From Candidatus Avelusimicrobium vaccinum (GTDB lineage: Bacteria; Elusimicrobiota; Elusimicrobia; Elusimicrobiales; Elusimicrobiaceae), in the NCBI GenBank assembly GCA_902794895.1, contig CADBIY010000007.1, forward strand, positions 1 to 64,000: a DNA stretch of 64,000 nucleotides, given 5' to 3'. The notes beneath the pieces were generated by a model that saw only the letters and a list, made by a program, of their open reading frames with translations, was not told the DNA's origin and ran no database searches. The position numbers and the translations under genes are program-made. Shown piece after piece: positions 58,808 to 64,000 of this stretch (within the stretch, counting starts at the first letter, position 1; the number at the start of each line of letters is the position of its first letter).

Positions 58808-59293
58808 TTAGAATTTATAACAAGATCCAGTGACGCCCGTAATTGTAATAGACGGGCAAGTAACGGCAGTACTTTTTGCACCAACTTCCGTGCATTTAGC
58901 ACCTTGGCAATAGCGTTGTCCGTCAAAAGTCATCAACAAGCCATAGCCGGCAGAACTTCCACCCGTTCTTTTGGCCCAAGAACCATTTGTAGTTTTACCT
59001 ATTTCAAATGCTTTGCCAATAATATTTCCAGAACCGCTAGCCACTTGCCCAGCGCTTGGACCGGAAGTATGGGTAAACGCAATCGTCAAATCAGCCCAAT
59101 CAGATGGAACCGAAGATTCCCCTTTTTCCATTTGATAGATTTTGATAGAATCATTAATCGATTTCATCAAAGTCCATGCTTCCGATTGGCGGGATTTTTC
59201 TACCGCTTTCGTGTATTGCGGCAACGCCACGGAAGATAAGATACCGATAATCAGTACCACAACTAACAATTCAATTAATGTAAAACCTTTCAT
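58808..59293 (-). CDS. Type IV pilin-like protein (orphan pilin 5)
   Basis: A 161-residue prepilin with the shortest leader here (MKG), followed by FTLIELLVVVLIIGIL, ALPQYTKAVEKSRQSEAWTL and a Gly/Ser-rich globular domain. Cysteines are RYCQGAKC, VTCPSI and GSCYKF. A ribosome site AGGAGG lies upstream; an AT-rich promoter is probable near 59325-59340. Another single pilin without assembly genes. Confidence 0.88.
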   Translation of the reverse strand: MKGFTLIELLVVVLIIGILSSVALPQYTKAVEKSRQSEAWTLMKSINDSIKIYQMEKGESSVPSDWADLTIAFTHTSGPSAGQVASGSGNIIGKAFEIGKTTNGSWAKRTGGSSAGYGLLMTFDGQRYCQGAKCTEVGAKSTAVTCPSITITGVTGSCYKF

Positions 59294-59367
59294 AGAAGGC
59301 CTCCTTTTTTAACAACCTGGTCCTACTCTTTATAGTTTACAATATTTTTTTAAAAAAGCAAGCATGT

Positions 59368-60294
59368 TTAACGACTTTTATTGATAAAGGCTGCCGCTTC
59401 AATCCCGGCCTTCGCCCCCGCACCCGCGGCGATGATGGCCTGGCGATAGTATTTAGCGCAACAATCTCCGGCCGCAAAAATACCTTCTATTGTGGTATGC
59501 GTCCGTTCATTAGAAAGCACCAGCCCATTATCGGAAAGAGCCACCAAAGAATCTTTTAGAAACTCCGTTTGGGGAGTAGCGCCAATGGCAACAAATAATC
59601 CGGCGCAAGGAATATCCGTTTCTGCCCCGGTTTGTACATTCTTCACGCGCACGCCTTCCACACTTTCCGTACCTAAAATTTTCACCGGTACACTATTAAG
59701 TACAAATTCAATTTTCGGGTTTTTTCTGGCTTGTTCCACCGTTACCTGATCCGCACGAAATCCATCTCGGCGGTGAATTAAATGAACTTTCGTGCAAAAC
59801 TGGGCAAGAAATAACGCATCTTCAAAGGCAGTATTTCCTCCTCCAACGATACATACCTCTTTACCGCGCATAAAAAAACCGTCACAGGTAGCACAGGCAG
59901 AAAGGCCGTGCCCTTTCAATTTTTCTTCTCCGTCCAACCCCAACCAGCGGGCTTTGGCTCCGGTAGCGATAATCACACTTTTTGCCTGATATACTTTTCC
60001 GCCGGAACAAGTAACCGTAAAGGGTGTTTTCTCCCCTTCAATTTTTAATACTTCATCCGAGGTCAATTCAACGCCTAAGCGTTTGCACTGTTTATGCATA
60101 GCATCCATTAGTTCAAATCCGCCGACGGGGTTTTCAAATCCGGCATAATTTTCAATTTCACTCGTTTGCAACAATTGCCCACCCGGGACTGCTCCCCCTG
60201 CGATAACCGTTTGGATTCCGGCACGCACCGCATAAATAGCCGCACTGCACCCGGCAGGTCCGGCCCCAATAATTAATAATTCCACGTCTCTCAT
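59368..60294 (-). CDS. trxB: Thioredoxin reductase
   Basis: A 308-residue flavoprotein: FAD loop IIGAGPAGCSAAIYAVRAG, redox pair CATC in SACATCDGFF, NADPH loop VGGGNTAFEDALFLA, and the C-terminal FAD motif GIFAAGDCCAKYYRQ. It reduces thioredoxin with NADPH. The start overlaps the maf stop by 4 nt. Confidence 0.95.
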   Translation of the reverse strand: MRDVELLIIGAGPAGCSAAIYAVRAGIQTVIAGGAVPGGQLLQTSEIENYAGFENPVGGFELMDAMHKQCKRLGVELTSDEVLKIEGEKTPFTVTCSGGKVYQAKSVIIATGAKARWLGLDGEEKLKGHGLSACATCDGFFMRGKEVCIVGGGNTAFEDALFLAQFCTKVHLIHRRDGFRADQVTVEQARKNPKIEFVLNSVPVKILGTESVEGVRVKNVQTGAETDIPCAGLFVAIGATPQTEFLKDSLVALSDNGLVLSNERTHTTIEGIFAAGDCCAKYYRQAIIAAGAGAKAGIEAAAFINKSR

Positions 60295-60851
60295 TTGGCT
60301 AAAAACTCCTTCTTCATTTTTCTATAAAGTTCTGTCGGAAAACCCACCACATTACTACGGCTTCCTATAATACGCTCAATAAAGGGATCCTCTTCATCTT
60401 GTACTGCATAAGCCCCGGCTTTATCCATATGTTTCCCGGCTAAATGTTGCAGTTGCTTCTCATCGAGTTTACGGGCTTTACATTTGGAAATTTCATATCC
60501 GTACAAGGCCTTATGTTCTTCTAAACAAATGATACACATGCCCGTATAGACGGATTGCCAGGAACCGTTTAATTTACGCAAAATGCGCAACGCATCCGCC
60601 TTACTTTTCGGTTTCCCGATAATTTCTCCTTTGCAAAAAACCAAGGTATCCGCCCCCACAATCATTTTCCCGGGATACTTGCGCGCTACATCAAAGGCTT
60701 TTTGGGTGGCTAAATCTGTTACGCGTAGCGAAGGTCGTTTATACAGGGAAAATTCCGGACATTGGGAAGGAATAATTTCAAAGTTTTCACCCAACTCCTT
60801 TAAAATTTCAATACGGCGCGGTGACTTGGAAGCCAGTACAAGTTGCATCAT
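60291..60851 (-). CDS. maf: Maf-like nucleoside triphosphate pyrophosphatase
   Basis: A 186-residue protein. The N-terminal LASKSPRRIEILKELG, VGADTLVFCKGEIIGKPKSKADALR and DKAGAYAVQDEEDPFIERI blocks define the family, which hydrolyses non-canonical or free NTPs to NMP. Cotranscribed with trxB and with the small membrane protein. Confidence 0.93.
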   Translation of the reverse strand: MMQLVLASKSPRRIEILKELGENFEIIPSQCPEFSLYKRPSLRVTDLATQKAFDVARKYPGKMIVGADTLVFCKGEIIGKPKSKADALRILRKLNGSWQSVYTGMCIICLEEHKALYGYEISKCKARKLDEKQLQHLAGKHMDKAGAYAVQDEEDPFIERIIGSRSNVVGFPTELYRKMKKEFLAK

Positions 60852-61069
60852 TATTTCCGTACAAATTTTTCAATAATTAAGTAGCCCAAAATTAAGCCAA
60901 TGACCCCGCAAATCGTTACACTAAACGAAACCGGATGAATCCCCACGCTATACACGCGGGTCAAGGCGCCCCCAACCTGTCCGCCAATTAAAGCAGCCAA
61001 CTTTTCAAGCCCCAGGCCAATTAAAGCACCTACCACTAACGTCAGTACAGCAAAAACAATTCCACGCAT
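60851..61069 (-). CDS. Small membrane protein, DUF4321-like
   Basis: A 72-residue protein with two membrane spans (about 3-22 and 48-66) and a short loop (YSVGIHPVSFSV). Similar small proteins (DUF4321) occur next to maf in other bacteria; this link is from memory. AAGGAG lies 6 nt before ATG 61069 but abuts the ATG at 61075, which decides the start. Confidence 0.65.
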   Translation of the reverse strand: MRGIVFAVLTLVVGALIGLGLEKLAALIGGQVGGALTRVYSVGIHPVSFSVTICGVIGLILGYLIIEKFVRK

Positions 61070-61085
61070 AATCATCTCCTTTTAA

Positions 61086-62330
61086 CTAACTTAAAGTTAT
61101 TGTATCTTTTTTAATAGGAACCGGGGCAGTTTGTTTTCCGTCTTCTTCGGGGGTTAGTTCTTTACGTAGTGCCCAAAAGCCGCCACCGGCTAATAGGGCG
61201 ATCCCCCCTACAATCAGCCACGGCCCGGGTAAATAATGCGGAGCGATATAGTCTCCCAATATCCCGGCGGTAAAAAAACCGACCGAAGACCCCAAATTAT
61301 AAAACACCATCAGCATCCCTAAGTAACGACCGCGTGTTTCGCGCGAGGCAATATTAGAAACTAAGGTTTGTTCTCCGGGAGCCACAATTAACTCCCCGAT
61401 TCCCGCTAAAAAAACGCCTAATGCAATCAAAGGAAAAGAACGGAAGAACCCTACCGATCCAAAACCGATAGCGTACAATAAACACCCCCACCACATGGCC
61501 GTTGTTAAGCGCATACGGCTCATCACACGCGATGCCGTTGCTTGCAAAAAGACTACCACCAATCCATTGATAGTAAAAAACCACCCGATAAAATATTCCG
61601 GCATTTGCAAATATTGCTTACAGTGAATAGAAAGTCCCACTACTAATTGCGAATTGACTGCCGTAATCAATACCACATACAAACAAATTTTGGCCAGACG
61701 CGAATCTCGCAAACAAAGCAATGTAGAAACAAAATTTGCTTTACGGGATGTTTTACGCCGTTTTCGGTCCGTAATAAGGCGCCCCAAATAAAGAATGGTG
61801 GTAGCATATAATATCGCCGTAAAATAGAAAGCCATACTATAAGAATAACGTACTAAAAATCCACCCACTGCTGGTCCTAATGCCCACCCGATATTTAGAC
61901 CAATGCGGATAATTCCAAAGGCTTCCACCCGTTGCTTGGGAGTAGTATGGTCCGTTACCCATGCATTTGCCGCAGGACGGAAAAATGCCCCTAAAAAAGT
62001 GGTTAAAAAATAACAAGTGAGCATCCAAGCCACATCTGCCTGAAATTCAATACATAGCCCTAAGGCAAACATGGCAAGTATTTGCGAAAAAAGCCCCCAC
62101 ATCATTACCGATTTGCGGCCAAAAGCATCCGCCAGTTCCCCACTAATCGCGCTGGAAACACAGCGAGAAAGACCCGCCAACCCGACAATCAGCCCCGCAA
62201 TGGCCGGACTCAGGTGACGTTGATGAATTAAATAAATGGTAAAAAAGGGAAGTGATAAACCGTATCCGAATAGTAATAAACCATTGGCAACAGATACCAG
62301 TACCATCCCCCGGTAGGTGCTTTTATGCAT
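61086..62330 (-). CDS. Major facilitator superfamily transporter (multidrug-efflux type)
   Basis: A 414-residue protein with 12 membrane spans. The loop 2-3 motif is SGELADAFGRKSVMMWG and motif C-like GLNIGWALGPAVGGFL in span 5 is typical of antiporters of the DHA1 class. Central loop is basic. Substrate unknown. It is followed after 16 nt by the DUF4321-like gene. Confidence 0.85.
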   Translation of the reverse strand: MHKSTYRGMVLVSVANGLLLFGYGLSLPFFTIYLIHQRHLSPAIAGLIVGLAGLSRCVSSAISGELADAFGRKSVMMWGLFSQILAMFALGLCIEFQADVAWMLTCYFLTTFLGAFFRPAANAWVTDHTTPKQRVEAFGIIRIGLNIGWALGPAVGGFLVRYSYSMAFYFTAILYATTILYLGRLITDRKRRKTSRKANFVSTLLCLRDSRLAKICLYVVLITAVNSQLVVGLSIHCKQYLQMPEYFIGWFFTINGLVVVFLQATASRVMSRMRLTTAMWWGCLLYAIGFGSVGFFRSFPLIALGVFLAGIGELIVAPGEQTLVSNIASRETRGRYLGMLMVFYNLGSSVGFFTAGILGDYIAPHYLPGPWLIVGGIALLAGGGFWALRKELTPEEDGKQTAPVPIKKDTITLS

Positions 62331-62336
62331 AGATAT

Positions 62337-62342
62337 ATTGTA
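62337..62342 (-). promoter_or_regulatory. -10 box of the MFS gene, leaderless arrangement
   Basis: Minus-strand TACAAT ends 6 nt before the ATG at 62330; the box and spacing are the same as at the HAD gene. Confidence 0.45.
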
Positions 62343-62373
62343 GAAAATTTTGGCGTATTAAAGTAAATTTTGC

Positions 62374-62379
62374 TATAAT
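62374..62379 (+). promoter_or_regulatory. yggS promoter
   Basis: TTGGCG (62350-62355), an 18-nt spacer ending in TTTTGC, then TATAAT. The mRNA has a short leader with AAGGGA before ATG 62397. Confidence 0.65.
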
Positions 62380-62396
62380 ATGTCAAGGGAAATTTT

Positions 62397-63101
62397 ATGA
62401 ACAGGGAAGAAATACTTCTTCGTAATTATCAGAAAGTGATTGCATCCCTGCATTTGTCTGCCAAATTTTCTGGTCGGAATCCGGAAGATATAACCTTAAT
62501 GGCGGTAACTAAGTACGCTCCGGATGAAGACGTGCTTTTTTTCTTGCAACAGGGGCTGATTAAACATATCGGCGAATCCCGGGTACAGCAGGCAGAACTT
62601 CGGTGGAATAATCCACTTTTTGCGAAATACAACACAGTTAAACACTTCATCGGTCATTTGCAAAAAAATAAAGCAGCCAAAGCTGCCAAACTCTTTGATT
62701 TTATTGATTCACTGGATCATATCCATACCGCTCAAGCCTTGGAAGAACACGTTCCTCCCGGCAAAATACTGCGGGTTTTGGTTCAAGTTAAATTAACCAA
62801 CAGGGATACGCAATCCGGCTTAACACTTGAGGATGCCCGGCAATTGGTACAGGCACTGAAAACGTTTGAACACTTAAAAGTGTGTGGATATATGGGAATT
62901 GCCCCCCAAGGTGCCAGTGAACCTGAGTTACGGGCTATTTTTTCAGGGCTTAAAAAGGTCTTTGAAGAAGATTTTCCCCCTTCGGCAGAACGGTATTTGT
63001 CTTTAGGGATGAGTGAAGATTTTAAAATTGCGGTAGAAGAGGGCTCTAATTTACCGCGTATTGGCAGTTTGTTATTTGCCAAAAATTTGGAGGAAGTATG
63101 A
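62397..63101 (+). CDS. YggS-family pyridoxal-phosphate homeostasis protein
   Basis: A 234-residue PLP-binding TIM barrel (YggS/YlmE/PROSC). The PLP Lys is in LMAVTKYAPDEDV. Other marks are HIGESRVQQAELRW, HFIGHLQKNKAAKA, LGMSEDFKIAVEEGSNLPRIGSLLF. It buffers PLP and affects amino-acid metabolism. It overlaps the next gene by 4 nt. Confidence 0.94.
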   Translation: MNREEILLRNYQKVIASLHLSAKFSGRNPEDITLMAVTKYAPDEDVLFFLQQGLIKHIGESRVQQAELRWNNPLFAKYNTVKHFIGHLQKNKAAKAAKLFDFIDSLDHIHTAQALEEHVPPGKILRVLVQVKLTNRDTQSGLTLEDARQLVQALKTFEHLKVCGYMGIAPQGASEPELRAIFSGLKKVFEEDFPPSAERYLSLGMSEDFKIAVEEGSNLPRIGSLLFAKNLEEV

Positions 63102-63364
63102 TTATTAAAGTTCGTTTAATTCCCACCACAGGGCGCAATGAGGTAATTAGCCGCATTGGCAGTGTATTACGCGTAAAAATAAAAAACAAAAAAGTAGATG
63201 ATGATGCCGCGAACGCACTTATGAGAACTTTCTTATCCGATTTTTTTAACGTAGCCGAAGAAAGCATCATTATTGTCAAAGGTGCCAAAGGAAAAGAAAA
63301 AACCGTAGAAGTCCGTGATAAAAGCGAAGAAGAACTCCGCAAAATTATGGATTCGATCCCGTAA
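63098..63364 (+). CDS. DUF167 (YggU-like) protein
   Basis: An 88-residue protein: IKVRLIPTTGRNEV, RVKIKNKKVDDDAANALMRTFL and SIIIVKGAKGKEKTVEV match the DUF167 alpha/beta fold. Often next to yggS/yggT. Function unknown. Followed by a terminator. Confidence 0.85.
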   Translation: MIIKVRLIPTTGRNEVISRIGSVLRVKIKNKKVDDDAANALMRTFLSDFFNVAEESIIIVKGAKGKEKTVEVRDKSEEELRKIMDSIP

Positions 63365-63386
63365 ATTTTTTACCATCACACGCATT

Positions 63387-63422
63387 AAAAAAAGGAAATC
63401 CATTATGGATCTCCTTTTTTTT
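63387..63422 (+). terminator. Intrinsic terminator after yggU
   Basis: AAAAAAAGGA-a-ATCC pairs with GGAT-c-TCCTTTTTTTT around ATTAT. Confidence 0.88.
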
Positions 63423-63445
63423 GGAATAAAACGGAGTTCTGTTCG

Positions 63446-64000
63446 TTATAAGGGTAATTCCACAGGCAACTTTCCTTTTGCTACGCGCTTACCCAATATA
63501 ATTTCTGTCGCCACTTCCACCGTATCTACAGTCGGCCCGTACAAAGCCATCACCGTAGCAGCTTGCGGATATAACGGAATATCATAGGGACTAACTAAAG
63601 AAATTAAAATTGCCTTTTTTTGTTGAGCAGCAGCCTGGTCTAACGTTTGGGTTACCAATTTATATTGCCCGGGCATACTCTCTTTTTTAGCAAATCCGGA
63701 GGTACCGATAATTACCGCATCCGCATTTTCCAGACAAGTTTTAATTTGGTTCGCATAATAAGATTCTTCTTCCTCGGCAATCAATACCGGCGCAAAGATG
63801 TTTTGTACCTGTTTTTTATTTTTTCTTAATAAGGCATTTAATTGCCCCAATTGTTTTTGAAACACAAGATTGGCAAAAAATACCGTGCACACACGCGATT
63901 GCTTTTGTTGGAGTGGTAATGTTTTTTCATGACCACGCACCAAAGTAACACCTTCTTCCGCTGCCCGGCGTGCCATCCGGTCAAAAAGTTTCGAATTGCC
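63446..64000 (-). CDS. Glycoside hydrolase family 3, C-terminal domain (cut by window edge)
   Basis: The frame is open to the right edge (codons before the internal ATG 63976 read NSKLFDRM), so this is the end of a longer gene. About 184 residues show the GH3 C-terminal alpha/beta sandwich: RMARRAAEEGVTLVRG, KTLPLQ, ADAVIIGTSGF, LISLVSPYDIPLYPQA and a closing GKRVAKGKLPVELP. Such two-domain GH3 enzymes include NagZ-like beta-N-acetylglucosaminidases and beta-glucosidases; the catalytic domain is outside the window. Confidence 0.8.
   Translation of the reverse strand, partial: GNSKLFDRMARRAAEEGVTLVRGHEKTLPLQQKQSRVCTVFFANLVFQKQLGQLNALLRKNKKQVQNIFAPVLIAEEEESYYANQIKTCLENADAVIIGTSGFAKKESMPGQYKLVTQTLDQAAAQQKKAILISLVSPYDIPLYPQAATVMALYGPTVDTVEVATEIILGKRVAKGKLPVELPL

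Noticed and set aside
1-64000. CRISPR array, tRNA or rRNA genes, IS element, prophage
   Set aside because: Scanning found no regularly spaced direct repeats, no tRNA T-loop pattern in context, and no transposase, integrase or phage structural protein.

Overview
The window reads as a chromosomal segment of a Gram-negative, fermentative anaerobe, most likely a gut-type Elusimicrobiota (Elusimicrobium-like). This is an inference from gene content. Evidence includes several orphan type IV pilin genes with a near-identical FTLIELLVVVLIIGIL start, a pyruvate phosphate dikinase, the [FeFe]-hydrogenase maturase HydE, and LPS genes (kdsA, kdsD, lptCAB) beside a dcw cluster. No tRNA, rRNA, CRISPR array, IS transposase or prophage was recognised.

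Layout. 1-0.65 kb: a secreted protein cut by the window edge and two very small ORFs. 0.8-5.4 kb: hydE, a thioredoxin-like protein and a frameshifted ppdK. 5.5-11.7 kb: gmk-rpoZ-UDG-priA, then tyrS-mltG. 11.7-14.0 kb: a Zn/Cd P1B ATPase with its ArsR/SmtB repressor and a clear operator. 14.1-14.9 kb: an orphan pilin and a long dispersed repeat. 14.9-23.8 kb (minus strand): a reduced dcw cluster, rsmH-ftsL-ftsI-murF-mraY-ftsW-murG, preceded by a secreted HExxH protein. 23.8-31.3 kb (minus strand): the classic origin-proximal run rpmH-rnpA-yidD-yidC-jag-mnmE-mnmG-rsmG. 31.5-38.7 kb: recO, a HAD phosphatase, glyQ-glyS, a pilin behind a large structured leader, and thrS. 39-46 kb: an LtaS/MdoB-type sulfatase, an acyltransferase, yajC-secD-secF, an unknown protein and a DUF374 acyltransferase. 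46-49.9 kb: an MscS-like channel, two lipoproteins, the second long-repeat copy and another pilin. 49.98-50.3 kb: a cluster of perfect DnaA boxes beside AT-rich DNA, a candidate replication origin. 50.3-53.6 kb: an esterase-like protein, a HEAT-like protein, dut and a pilin. 53.7-58.7 kb: kdsA-small membrane protein-kdsD-lptC-lptA-lptB-cysE. 58.8-64 kb: a pilin, trxB-maf-DUF4321-like, an MFS exporter, yggS-yggU and a GH3 enzyme cut by the right edge.

How the parts fit. Most genes are housekeeping: envelope synthesis (peptidoglycan precursors and septation, LPS Kdo and transport, Sec/YidC insertion), translation and tRNA modification, and DNA repair/restart. The unusual content lies between genes. 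There is a ~230-nt multi-helix RNA-like element in front of one pilin, with a diverged partial copy 2.8 kb downstream. A family of palindromic repeats has supplied the leader peptide of that same pilin in frame. Many genes have a -10 box 6-8 nt before the ATG, implying leaderless mRNAs, and the extended -10 TTTGCTATAAT recurs. Oddities in genes include a frameshift in ppdK, loss of a conserved segment of FtsI, and a PriA with degenerate helicase motifs.
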